From Dysidea avara (taxonomy: Eukaryota; Porifera; Demospongiae; Dictyoceratida; Dysideidae), in contig NC_089276.1 of the NCBI RefSeq assembly GCF_963678975.1, positions 32,008,368 to 32,072,367 of the forward strand: a stretch of 64,000 nucleotides of DNA, in the 5' to 3' direction. Both the position numbers and the translations under genes were made by a program. The first letter of the stretch is position 1, and each line of letters begins with the position of its first letter. The notes under the pieces are model-generated. The model made no database searches and was not told where the DNA came from. It saw only the letters and a list, made by a program, of their open reading frames with translations. Of this stretch, positions 10,949 to 22,149 are shown piece by piece.

Positions 10949-11370
10949 TGGAATTCCCATGATCCTCATGAAACACCCATGAAAGTTGCACTTGGTATTT
11001 TTCATGGATAATGAAATACCCATGAAATGCTTAAATAAAATAATGTACCCATGAACAACCCATGAATGAGCAAATTTTCATGGGTTTGTATGTATGTACA
11101 ACCCATGAAAAGCCTGTGAAATCAAACCTATGAAAAACCCGTGGAAAGCCAATGAATATTATTCATAGGTTTTCAACAGGTTTTTCATGGCTGTGATTTC
11201 ACAGATTTTCATGGTATACAAACCCATGAAAACTCACTCGTTCGTGGGTTGTTCATGGATACATTACTTTATTCCAGCATTTCATGGATATTTCATTACC
11301 CATGAAAAAAATCCAACTGCAACTTTCATGGGTATTTCATAGGATCATGAGAATTTCATGGTAATAGCAT
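10937..11370. repeat. CCCATGAA/TTCATGGG foldback, unit A
   Basis: A ~430-bp imperfect palindrome is centred near 11155. Both arms are packed with ACCCATGAA or its complement, spaced roughly 10-25 bp apart. Copy B is 19664-20056. Its left edge overlaps the CXC relic, so the foldback arose from or next to that gene fragment. Confidence 0.8.
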
Positions 11371-11452
11371 GGATCATTGTCCAGTAGTGATTTGATTATG
11401 CTATGATGCCAGTCTAGAGTCTCATAATCTATTTTTTCTTCCAAACCCAAAG

Positions 11453-11879
11453 AAAAATGCAAAGAAGCTCAAAGGGTGGAACATCAAGGCTATCAAGGAG
11501 CAATTGGGTCCTGAAATAAGCAATAATATCCTTTTTCTGCATGCATCCTGAGCTGTGATACTACTTCACAACTGTATGGTATTGGAAAGGGTACATCTAT
11601 CAAGAATTTCCAGTCAATTGAACACTTTTGAGAACAAGCCAAGGTATTTGCTAAAGAGTCAGCTACCCCTAAAGAAATTTCCATTGCAGGACAACAAGCA
11701 GTAGTAACTTTGTACAATGGGACACCTGGTGAGTCAACAGACTCTCTGTGCTATTAACATTTCTGTGAAAAATTGCCACAAACACGTGCACATTTCAATA
11801 TATCCACAAACCTTGCCACCTACTTCAGCTGCTGCAAAATACCACAGACTTTAAGTTTATTTTCAAATATTGGAGCATC
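11453..11879 (+). pseudogene. Relic of transposon-associated protein (CDTTSxLYGIGKG motif), unit A
   Basis: Translated with frame changes, the plus strand gives GWNIKAIKEQLGPEISNNIL, then SCDTTSQLYGIGKGTSIKNF, then EQAKVFAKESATPKEIS, then VVTLYNGTPGES, and, in another frame, LPPTSAAAKYHRL followed by a stop and VYFQILEH. Motif order matches my memory of a multi-copy invertebrate gene family whose C-terminus is the CXC module found here on the opposite strand at 10797-10948. At least three in-frame stops or shifts are present. The family recall needs a database search. Confidence 0.55.
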
Positions 11880-12164
11880 TACAGATTAAATATTGGCATA
11901 GCCTTACCACATACAACTACACAGTGTCAAAGTTTTGATGTAGTATGTACATCAAAGATATGAAAGAGGTATGTAGAGGTTGGTTGTCATTACTTTTATG
12001 ATATAGTTTTAAATAAATGATATCACTGACATGGCTGCTAGGCCTACATGCAGTAAAACACCCACCTGTATACCAACGTAAAAAGGCAACCCATGTAAAA
12101 ATACAGCCCACTTAAAAATTAGTGGAGATCTGAAGTCATACTAAAACACCTACATTGTACATAG

Positions 12165-12172
12165 TATAAAAA
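12165..12172 (+). promoter_or_regulatory. TATA-like box before the chimeric ORF
   Basis: TATAAAAA lies 77 bp before the first ATG at 12243. The same box sits 76 bp before the intact paralogue start at 20902, so the promoter was copied with the duplication. Confidence 0.5.
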
Positions 12173-12242
12173 TGCTGCAGAGTAGCAAACTTTATCTTAA
12201 CAAGTTCAAAGATATTCAGCAAGTTTATAGCTAAAAATACGT

Positions 12243-12554
12243 ATGGGAATGACTTGCTACGTGATCGCTATTGCTATCCTATGCTTGACCACCTTAGTCA
12301 ATTGCCAAGATAATTCACAAGCTTGTCTAGATGCTAAAACCACCCACTTTTTCTGGTACCAGAGACAAGCAGAACTATATTACAATTGTGAATTGTCAAT
12401 ATTACAAGATCTCTGTATAGGAAAGTTCACTGAAACTTTGTATACATACCTGTCTAGACGAACAAAGGAACTGCAGGGTTCGATTCTTGTCAGGGTGGAA
12501 AGTGCAAAGGACACCCTTGTAAATAGCTTAGAATTTGATCTGGTGAATGATTAA
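12243..12554 (+). CDS. Chimeric 103-aa ORF made by the duplication junction
   Basis: Residues 1-31 are the start of the secreted-protein gene at 20902: a signal peptide (CYVIAIAILCLTTLVNC) followed by the mature start up to CLDA. Nine junction bases (12337-12345) and the left edge of unit B follow in frame, giving TTHFFWYQRQAELYYNCEL and the tail seen in unit A at 2950-3141, to a TAA at 12552. The original start is probably the ATG at 12249 (MTCYV); 12243 adds two residues. The gene has lost its Cys-rich core and C-terminal hydrophobic tail. It keeps promoter, start and secretion signal, so it may make a short secreted peptide. It may equally be a dead copy that happens to be open. Confidence 0.5.
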   Translation: MGMTCYVIAIAILCLTTLVNCQDNSQACLDAKTTHFFWYQRQAELYYNCELSILQDLCIGKFTETLYTYLSRRTKELQGSILVRVESAKDTLVNSLEFDLVND

Positions 12555-13479
12555 CAAATTAACTCCATAACCGGTGGTTTCATAGTGCCACGCACTAGCA
12601 AATGCTCCGAAACTCAGACAATCAGAGGACCAGGCCACCTCATCAGACAAATAACCACCTCATCAATTGTCAAATCCTAGCTTCATTCTGCATTTTAGAT
12701 TATTAATCTTACCACCATACCAATGTGAGCTTTAAGATTAATTATGTACACAAATTTGTTCTTTTTATAAATGGTGTCAAAACCTCTATGCAGCAAGCAC
12801 ATGTGCATCTGTAGAATTGATTGCTCATCTGTAAAATGTTTATCTGTAAAATGCTATCTCAATGAAAACACTATATAACTAAAACCTATAAATGTTCAGT
12901 GAATTACACAAGGTGAACTGATATGCAACATTGTGACACATCAGACAGAAAATGCCATCCAGCACTATGATTTAGAGATAGGTAACTTTAAAGTACAAAT
13001 TTTGATTCATCATAGTTACCTTAGGAGATATTGCCATTGCTGGCCATGGTGTGGAGAAAGCTCAGCAGCAATTAAACTAGTTGTTTTCATAAGTATCAGA
13101 GTACACAATTTATGTGTTAGCGGCGATTGTTGGTAGTATTGAAGTTACTTTTATGCACTTCAGGGGTGTCTTCTTGATTGTGTTTTAGAATATGTATTAT
13201 GTATCCATGAAATATTATTTCAGGAAAATTAGTATCTCTATATGCATACAATTGATGTTTTATGTCACCCAGCACTAGGACAAACATAAAAAGTATAACT
13301 TCAAACATAACTTCTTCCCTCCCTAAAATCCACTTTACACAGACTAATACCTTATAGTTACGGGTGTTGATAAGTAAGAATCTGACATAATAAATTTGTA
13401 CATCCTACACACTTATTACACAAGTGCACATAATAGTCCCCAAACCTTACATGATATGAAATGCTTAATGTACAAGTAC

Positions 13480-14285
13480 ACAGAAAAATTTGGAATTTTC
13501 AACTAGAGTAGGGACCATGACGCGTTGATAAAAAGTACTGAAACAAGCTGGAGTAGTGCATGATATTGAATCACAGTAAAACAATAAGAAGTGTTATATC
13601 CCTACTGTGCATTTCCATTATGGTATCTTGAGCACAGTAGGGATATAACACTTCTTATTGTTTTACTATGAATTACATTACTATTGTGCACTACTCCAGC
13701 TTGTTTCAGTGCTTTTTATCGATGTGTTATGGTCCCTACTCTAGTTGAAAATTCTAAATTATTCTGTGTAGTTGTTTGTTAACTTTTTTTTGTAAATAAT
13801 AATTATGACTGGTGAACCCACGCATACCACATCTGAAATGGCACCGCATGCCACAATTATCGTCTGAAAAGTGAAGTATATCCAATACGCTTCATTGTCA
13901 GCTATGCTCAACCCGTTACGCAGCATTTCGAATCAAGAACTGTTCGAAAAGCACCGCTGCAATCCGTGCTTACCAAAATAAATGAAAAAATCAAACCAGT
14001 AGTCTTAGCCGTTATCGAGTTATGCTTGTCTGAAGGCATCAGTCAGTTACTTACTTACTCAGTCAGTAGAAAATTCCATTAAATAAATTAGTTTTAAAAT
14101 TACGTAGCAACTTGTTGAAAGCGTTTCGGGCCGATCTGAAAGTTTGTTTGGGCTTAGTTTAACCTAACCAATACTGCCTGATCGTCATTAGGGGAATTTG
14201 AGGCTGTTTTTTTTTTTGGTGATATTATTTCGTGGGCCACACCTACTCCTTTGTGGTCCCTACTATACACTACTATCGTAGTGTA
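13480..14285. mobile_element. Foldback element, unit B copy
   Basis: Counterpart of 4071-4858: a hairpin with AATTTTCAACTAGAGTAGGG arms at about 13493-13770 plus the tail. Small differences only. Confidence 0.75.
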
Positions 14286-14324
14286 TGATTAAAGGGAATT
14301 TTAATATGGCCAGACATACTACTG

Positions 14325-15111
14325 TAGGGGCGGATCTAGGGGGTGGGCTTTGGGGCTAAAGCCCCCCACCCTTCACTTTTAGGCTTTACTTTGGTCAATA
14401 TGTTGAGGATTATAAAGAAATTTTCTTAGCATAATAATATGATCACTAATAATATACAAATACTCATAAATCCACCTTAAATATCTTTCCGAGGCATTAT
14501 TAGTGGATTTATGCTAAAGGTTATGCAACTAGGACCAGGATCAGTACTGGAGGTGTACAAGATCGAGATACTCTAATAGAACAGTCACCTAACTACTCTA
14601 ATAGAACATTCAGTGTAAGCATAAAATTTGGTTCTGTTATGGAATTTTTCCAGATCTGCCTGTGCCTATAGTGCATTGGTCTATTTAAAAGCTTGTTCAT
14701 CTACTTGTGTAGTTATTACTGGTACTGGTATACTTAATTCAGGTACACAATTTCCATTGAAAATGCTCTCAGATTCAATCTTGAATTTCTAATTTCAACA
14801 TTATTATTCTATCATGCATGCAATTGTGAGAGGGTGCATCATGTGCTTGGTTGTCTGAACCTACCCAAACCTTTCCATTAGCAAATGCTGCAGAGAGCCA
14901 TGTATATCTAAAGGCAGTATATTAAAATATCTACAGGCAGAAATATGTATTTTATGTGGAAATGTCTCCAAATTGCAGTATTTTAGCATCTATTATTCAG
15001 CATGCTTTTTATGCTGGGAGGTGTGCTTCACACACCTCCACCCAAGAGATTAGTACCTTGAGTTAGCCCCCCCCCCCCCCCCCTCCCTTTGTAAATCCTA
15101 GATCACCCCTG
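14325..15111. mobile_element. Non-autonomous TIR element (CAGGGGCGG type), unit B
   Basis: Duplicate of 4911-5741 with the same flanking TACTG (14320-14324, 15112-15116), so it was present before the duplication. It has lost ~45 bp near its right end that unit A keeps (5599-5638), and it carries a C-rich run at 15067-15083. Confidence 0.85.
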
Positions 15112-15970
15112 TACTGTGTCTAAAGTACCAATCCCAAGTATCAGAAATTTGCATAGCTAATATACAGTTTCACACATGTACATATTTTAGAGTAAGGTGA
15201 ACTCTACAGTGTTTTTCTTTTTCTTTTTGCTATTCAGAGGCTAGCAGAATTCTATTTATGACATGCCCTTGCTGATCATGCAATATCTACGGTATGTACC
15301 TATGTACCAAATGGCTCAACCAGCTCAGTTGGGATGTATGTATGTCTTCATCACACAGGTACGTCAGTCCATTTGGTTATTAAGATTTTGAATTATGCCA
15401 TGGTAGATTGAATTATCTAACTCAAGGTCTGGTACAGTGTGTAGATACTTAGGCAATGTACATCAACAGTATTATCACAAACCAGTCATATGTTATTCCC
15501 ACACATTACATCATTTTGGAAAATACTGGTGCTCACTTCTGAATGTGAATTTATGTGGCTAAACACCTTTAAAGTGTCACTTATGTGCATACTTCATCCT
15601 GTTTATTGTGTGACTTAACGATTTGTTGGAATTTGTGGTTAATAATGGATATGGTAAAATATTAGTGGTTGACACTCTTGGGGGGGTGACCAGGTTAAAG
15701 TTATTATAAATATTATAATGATAGCTGGCTAAGCTTGTTTACAACAGCTAAAACAGTTGTTGGACTGCTGTAGTTAATCATTTACTGCTTTGTATGCTGT
15801 TTGGAAACAAACTTATTTTGGAAATCATCCAGTGAAACAGTGCATTTTCACAATAAGGTCTTTGTTGCTCTACCGTGGCATGAGTGTTGATTTGTGGTTG
15901 GGTAGAGCTAGTGTTGTAGTAATGATGTAGTATCTGACAACCATGTGCCACTTCTTATCCTCTTTACCAG

Positions 15971-16106
15971 TTAGGCACTGGAGGGCGTACACAGAAGGCA
16001 GAGCCTGTACTTCATGTACACAATCAGATTCTATTATTAGTGCATTGTGTATGTTGAATCTGAGCCATCATAGTTGCATGATACCACAAGGCAACTAGCA
16101 AGCTAA
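15971..16106 (+). pseudogene. Exon-like segment, unit B, frame-shifted
   Basis: Same acceptor and first 17 codons as 6588-6726. An inserted CAGAT-type 5-bp change then shifts the frame, and the final part is shortened (GGCAACTAGC). Supports loss of coding function in this copy, if it was ever coding. Confidence 0.25.
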
Positions 16107-17718
16107 AAGGTTTGTATCAATGTTGTCAAGAAAAATAAAACTTAGGGTATTTTAGATTGAATATTATAAGGTATTATTCATAGTTAGCTATAAGGCTATT
16201 CTCAAAACAAGGGAATTTTTAAAAAAATTGGTCTTTCTGAGAGTAATCTCAGGGTATTTTTTCTGGCTGTGCATGCCATTTTGATTTAAATGAATTCAGG
16301 ACAACCTGAGAGTTGAACATGCTATTTATAAAACAACCAATGCTTTACTAGCTGTTTCTGAGAAACTAGGTAAACGTATTGTCTCAGATATTGGATAGCC
16401 ATCGCCATGTTGATAGTTGTATATGTGTGTGTTTACAATATTCTGGGAAAATTTAAACACTCTGAGATTGAATCTGAGAGCATTTCTGATAGTTTTGTGT
16501 GACATTTAAAAACAAGCTTAACCCAACTATATGATGTAATTTTAAGGTGTATGGGCACTCTGAGAATTAGGGGGAAGTTCCCACCTAACAGCAACAGAAT
16601 GAACACTGAAATGTGTAGGGAGACCAGCTCTTTCATCAACATACTTAATCTTGACTATAACAGAACAAATACATAGGTACATATTACCATAACCACATAT
16701 ATAGTGTGTGAAGAATTTGTGTACATCTGGTAGCATCAACAATAGCTATAACGTACATTTGTACCTAAGAGATAAGTAATTTGTAGTCATCATGCTTTAT
16801 GCCATACTGATATGTTCCATTAACATCAGGTATACCTAGGCTTTAGCTGTTTCAATATAAAAGGTGTCATGGTGCAAAATTATTTGATTCATTATCACAT
16901 TAACTCATGTAGCAATCTCACACCCTTCTTTACAGCTTAGCATGGATTTCATAATTTGCTTAAAGAAACACTGTGAATATAACTGCTGTCGAAATTCTCT
17001 TTGAAAACCCTGATTTCACTGGCCCTTAATGTTGAGGTGTTTAGGTTTCCATCCACAGCCCACTGCAATTATACTCATAGAAGGGGCAATATTAACCAAA
17101 TGTCACAGTAAGTGACATCATATCTATGTGATATAGATGTTGTATTGACTTGTCAGCCTGTAGCTTTGTTGTTGAGCTTTGTTTTGAAGTATCTTAGTGA
17201 TGCCGGTCTGGAGCGAGATGTGTTAGTAAATGTATTGTGATATACTTACTGTATCTAATGATTCATTATATTTAAAACAGTTAAGTGCTTCTGCTTGATA
17301 TAGGTATGGTAGCTAGCACAAACATATAAGCTACGTATAGAGATATCATTAGCTTCCCACCTTACCCAGACTAACCATGCACCACACATCCCACACACTT
17401 AATTGCATAATTAAATACGATTAAATATCTAAAAGCAGAAACCACATAACTTTCATAAGTGACATTCCAAACTTGGTCTTGGTGTTCTGGCAGAAGCTAC
17501 AATTGTCACAGCAATAATACTGTATGTACCAATACTTCATAACTGTTGTGACACATGTTTACCAAAAATTGGTACAATAGAATTATTATTGCTAAAGTGC
17601 ATCAAACATTATTGAAATACAACAAAGATTGTGACTCAAGCTCTATGTACAGGATAGATAACATAGCTGCCTATGGATATATACTAGCTATGTATCACAA
17701 ACCATACATCTGTTATTT

Positions 17719-18057
17719 AGCTAGATCACAGAGTCAAAAAACACATGCATATTGCTATGGTAACTGTGAATCTCCCAACTTGGACAAGCCATTATACAAC
17801 AGGTCTGGACAGGATGAAGTATTTCAATGGAATTATCATATGGAAGGGTTCCTAATGACAATAATCCATATATGTGTTTAATGACATTAAGCCATATATG
17901 CTATGGCTTAATGTCATTAGAATTAAAACCTTCCATGTGATAATTCCATTGAAATACTTCATCCTGTCCAGACCTGTTGTATAATGGCTTGTCCAAGTTG
18001 GGGGATTCACAGTTACCATAGCAATATGCATGTGTTTTTTGACTCTATGATCTAGCT
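17719..18057. repeat. Foldback, unit B copy
   Basis: Counterpart of 8961-9300. A 108-codon open frame overlaps its left arm, but it is explained by the repeat and is not reported as a gene. Confidence 0.85.
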
Positions 18058-18672
18058 AAAAGTCAATTGTTGTAATTATGATACATTATATTTTCAGGCA
18101 TAGAATGCTATGAAGGAATTAATTTTGTACACATATTAATAATTATATACTAAAAAACGTGCATATGATGAAAAAGGGTGTCAGTAATTAGCTTACTACA
18201 TGCAGTATTAACACAACACAAAATATCTAAAAGCAGAGTAGTCCAGTCATTTTACCATTTTACCACTAATTACAACAAAAAACAGTTTCGACTGTTTCTG
18301 CAGGGGCGGATCCAGGAGTTGGCAAGACAAACAGGCTAAGTTGTAGGTAGCAGATTCTCTTGTAATTTTGAAGTTGCAATGATCACAACCTTAGTAGGTT
18401 CATTATGGCCTTTGCAGATGGTCTGTTTTAAAGGCTATGAAAGTCATAACACCAGGAATACGAACAATTATTTTTAGAGATGCTTAGTACGTATGAAGAT
18501 GCTGAGTGACAGTTTGACAGCTATTTTAACTTTGGTAATAGGTGAGTTTGCAATAAGTGGAGGTAATATATGCAGTTTTCATGAGTTATTTAAATTGATT
18601 TTGGTCTGACAAGGTGTATTGTATTTTTTTTATCAAAAGAAGCATAGCTATGGCTTTTCCACAGAGTGGGGG

Positions 18673-18984
18673 CAGTGGTGGATTTAGAAATTTTCAGAGG
18701 GGTTACTTTCAGGTTCTACTCAACTTCAGCCAAGCTGTAAGCCAAAACCCCCCCCAAAAAAGGTCACAACCTGCTCTTGAATGCCGTAATTGTGATTTTC
18801 AAAGGCAAAAGTATGAAGTTTTGCCAGTAGAAAGTCCTACTATAACACACTATGTATAACTTGTGGTGATCGTCAATAAATTTGGGGCACGCGCTATTTT
18901 CAGAGGGGTTTCAGCTGAAACCATTGCAACCCCCTGTATCTGCCACAGGGGGGCACTTGTCCCAAATGCCCCATCCTGGATCTG
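18673..18984. mobile_element. Small TIR element, unit B copy, right end deleted
   Basis: Counterpart of 9915-10252; the right terminus is missing its last ~11 bases, so GGATCTG runs straight into GTACAGAAAAATG. Confidence 0.5.
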
Positions 18985-19508
18985 GTACAGAAAAATGTAC
19001 TCTACAACATACGAGTCAAATGTCTCAGTGAATCTCATGGGGGGAGGTGCTTTTTTGTGACCTTTTATAGCCACTTTTAGCTTTTAAAATGTGATTTTCG
19101 GTTCTATTTCATCTATGCACTACCCAAATCACTCAAATTTGGTATTAAATGATTGGTCTTACCATAAGGAGCAATGTGATACTTGTTTGGTATCCATAGC
19201 TTAATCTATAATCATTAGACCTGTTTATTTAGTCCTGCCCACGCATATATAACTGAATTTTGTTTAAAACAATTATTTTCTGGATTAATGACACTTTAAC
19301 CATAGTAGGAGACATGTTTTCACAACAGAGGGTCATGATGAGACCTTAGATGTATTTGTTACCATGGAAACACATGGTAGGTACTTTGTACAATGATTAT
19401 GACATGAACAATACTTTGGACGGTATGTATTATGGAAGATGTACATAACTGAGTTGGTTCAAGTTTAAAGTAGAAATGAGTGTAATACAAATAGTTACTC
19501 ATGCATGC

Positions 19509-19672
19509 TGCATCTTCATCACTATCATCATTTTCAGTTACTTCTGAATTAGTACATCCTGACCCTCTGCAGTTGCCACAAGCAACAAAACATTTTACAT
19601 TGTGCTTCTTGCTTGTGTATCTCATACTGCTACAGTCAGCCTGACGGTTGCATTCACTAATCCATGCTGTTA
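19509..19672 (-). pseudogene. CXC-type Cys-rich relic, unit B
   Basis: Minus-strand frame with CNRQADCSSMR, KHNVKC, VACGNCRGSGCTNSE and the acidic tail. It keeps the GCTNSE segment lost in unit A, which strengthens the likeness to CXC modules, but has its own changes (RYTS for RCTY). A 135-codon frame spans it only because the neighbouring CATGGGT foldback is also open. Confidence 0.5.
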
Positions 19673-20056
19673 CCATGGAATTCCCATGATCCTCATGAAA
19701 TACCCATGAAATGCACAGAACAAAATAATGTACCCATGAACAACCCATGAACGAGTGAGTTTTCATGGGTTTGTATGTATGTACAACCCATGAAAAGCCT
19801 GTGAAATCAAACCTATGAAAAACCCGTGGAAAGCCAATGAATATTATTCATATGTTTTCAACAGGTTTTTCATGGCTGTGATTTCACAGATTTTCATGGT
19901 ATACAAACCCATGAAAACTCACTCGTTCATGGGTTGTTCATGGGTACATTATTTTATTCCAGTATTTCATGGGTATTTCATTACCCATGAAAAAATATCC
20001 AACTGCAACTTTCATGGGTATTTCATAGGATCATGGGAATTTCATGGTAATAGCAT
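19664..20056. repeat. CCCATGAA/TTCATGGG foldback, unit B
   Basis: Counterpart of 10937-11370, slightly shorter on the left arm. Confidence 0.8.
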
Positions 20057-20138
20057 GGATCATTGTCCAGTAGTGATTTGATTATGCTATGATGCCAGTC
20101 TGGAGTGTCATAATCTATTTTTTCTTCCAAACCCAAAG

Positions 20139-20537
20139 AAAAATGCAAAGAAGCTCAAAGAGTGGAACATCAAGGCTATCAAGAAGCAATTGGGTCCTGA
20201 AATAAGCAATAATATCCTTTTTCTGCACAACTGTATGGTATTGGAAAGGGTACATCTATCAAGAATTTCCAGTCAAGTGAACACTTTTGAGAACAAGCCA
20301 AGGTATTTGCTAAAGAGTCAGCTACCCCTAAAGAAATTTCCATCGCAGTACAACAAGCATTAGTAACTTTGTACAATGGGACACCTGGTGAGTCAACAGA
20401 CTCTCTGTGCTATTAATATTTCTGTGAAAATTGCCACAAACACTTGCACATTTCAATATATCCACAAACTTTGCCACCTACTTCAGGTGCTGCAAAATAC
20501 CACAGACTTTAAGTTTATTTTCAAATATTGGAGCATC
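20139..20537 (+). pseudogene. Relic of transposon-associated protein, unit B
   Basis: Counterpart of 11453-11879. It has lost ~26 bases that encode the CDTTS part (sequence jumps from TTTTCTGCA to CAACTGTATGG) but keeps the GIGKGTSIKNF, ESATPKEIS and LPPTSGAAKYHRL motifs. LPPTSGAAKYH is again followed by an in-frame stop, so that stop predates the duplication. Confidence 0.5.
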
Positions 20538-20817
20538 TACAGATTAAATATTGGCATAGCCTTACCACATACAACTATATAGTGTCAAGGTTTTGATGTA
20601 GTACGTATATCAGAAATATGAAAGAGGTGTGGGTTGGTTGTCATTATTTTTATGATAGTTTTTAAATAAATGATATCACTGACATGGCTGCTAGGCCTAC
20701 ATGCAATAAAACACCCACCTGTACACCTATGTAAAAAGGCAACCCATGTAAAAATACAGCCCACTTAAAAATTAATGAAGATCTGAAGTCATACTAAAAC
20801 GTCTACATTGCACGTAG

Positions 20818-20825
20818 TATAAAAA
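20818..20825 (+). promoter_or_regulatory. TATA-like box of the small secreted-protein gene
   Basis: TATAAAAA, 77 bp upstream of the start codon at 20902, implies a start of transcription near 20850. Conserved in the duplicate at 12165-12172. Confidence 0.55.
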
Positions 20826-20901
20826 TGCTGCAGAGTAGCAAACTTTATCCTAACAAGCTCAAAGATATTCAGCAAGTTTATAGCTAAAGATACGTACGAG
20901 A

Positions 20902-21382
20902 ATGACTTGCTACGTGATCGCTATTGCTATCCTATGCTTGACCACCTTGGTCAACTGCCAAGATAGTTCACAAGCGTGTCTAGATGCTAGCCAAGCATTA
21001 GCTGCCAGCACTTCATGCCAAGCTGCTTTTGGCTCTATTGCTACCGCTGCAAGTGACAGTCCAGTATGTAGTGGAACATGCAGAATGCTGATTGAAGATG
21101 TTTATGATAGTTGTGGAGATCTGGTATGTTTGGTATGATCAATATTATATTGAAAATTAAGTATATACTATATATACTATATGATTGTGTAGACTTTACA
21201 TACATCATTATAGCAATGATATTTTTACATCAGTACATGTATATATAATATAGGCCAGTGGAAGAGATGCATTAGAGGCAGCTTGTGATGGAAATACTGC
21301 AGCTAGAGGAGGAGCTGGTGCTGTGAAAGGATTTGGAATGATAGCTCTGCTGTTAGCTACTGTTTCAGCTGTACTGTTCTAA
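20902..21382 (+). CDS. Small secreted Cys-rich protein with hydrophobic C-terminus (2 exons)
   Basis: Exon 1 is 20902-21123 and exon 2 is 21254-21382. The intron (130 bp, GTATGT...ATAG, phase 0) joins CGDL to ASGRD. The product is about 116 aa. Residues 1-19 form a signal peptide ending at VNCQ. The mature part has eight or so Cys in the motifs QACLDAS, TSCQAAF, PVCSGTCRML, DSCGD and AACDG. The C-terminus GMIALLLATVSAVLF is a hydrophobic tail after a small-residue stretch (ARGGAGA), as in GPI-anchor signals. It is most likely a cell-surface or secreted protein. No enzymatic motif is seen and I cannot name the family. A truncated duplicate of exon 1 lies at 12243. Confidence 0.8.
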
Positions 21383-22149
21383 ACACAGTATATACGTAAC
21401 TGTAAAGACGATTATGTGTATTGCTATTGTAATTAGGCCATTATTGAATTACTGAATCTGATCAGCAATACAAGTAAAACTTTAAGCACATATTTTAGTC
21501 ACTGTTAAATGCAGAGGGTATATAGACACCTAGAGAAAACCAACTGATCAAGATGACTAACAGGATGGGTCGCTAATTGCTATATTTACTGTGCACCGTG
21601 CATTTAAACCAATCATGTCACTATTATAGGCTATTTTTTAAGCATAATGGCCACTCTGTAGTTATTGCACACAGAATTTATTTACAAGGAACTATATAAG
21701 TGTATACATTATGCAAGATACAGTAAAATACAGAGTTAGCTATACACACACCATAGCTTTATATCACATTATTTATTCCATTCTTATACACTTTTGGCAT
21801 ACACATTGGTATTCATTACTGTGCTAGCCAGTGTCACTATTTTTGATGCCAATCACTATGAAAAAAGAGGAATATAAGATGGTATATCTAATGGCTTAAA
21901 CTATACAAATAATCTCAGTATAGTCTTGCATTATACTAACTGTCTTATACTTTAGTATAAACTCCATCTTATGGAAAACAGATTATACTTTAGTTTAATA
22001 CGCATTCTTTGTATGGCTTTGTTTACTTAACTAAATGTGATAACTTTTTGGCTTCATCATCTCATTATTCATGGACTTTTGTTTATGCAGACAGCACGTG
22101 ATTTAAGATTTTTTTACTGTATCAAACAAAGTCATGATGATTATACTGT
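21383..22149. other. Intergenic, no gene seen
   Basis: AT-rich sequence after the secreted-protein gene. No canonical AATAAA lies close to the stop. No repeat family shared with other parts of the window was noticed. Confidence 0.5.

Larger units (their letters stand above)
2933..12336 (+). repeat. Tandem duplication unit A (~9.4 kb)
   Basis: Sequence from ACTTTTTCTGGTA at 2933 runs collinear with 12346 onward and ends in exon 1 of the secreted-protein gene (GATGCTA at 12330-12336), matching 20983-20989. Unit A is about 760 bp longer than unit B. Most of the excess is an hAT-type insertion (8337-8881) and a 60-bp palindrome (7826-7885), both absent from B. Divergence looks like a few percent plus indels. 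Confidence 0.9.
12346..20989 (+). repeat. Tandem duplication unit B (~8.6 kb)
   Basis: Collinear with unit A from ACTTTTTCTGGTA through GATGCTA in exon 1 of the secreted-protein gene, where A stops and B continues into the intact gene. This polarity shows that B holds the original right boundary and the junction is at 12336/12346. Confidence 0.9.

Noticed and set aside
17555..17881. 108-codon plus-strand frame
   Set aside because: Covers the left arm of a foldback; the unit A copy is not open in the same way and no domain is seen.
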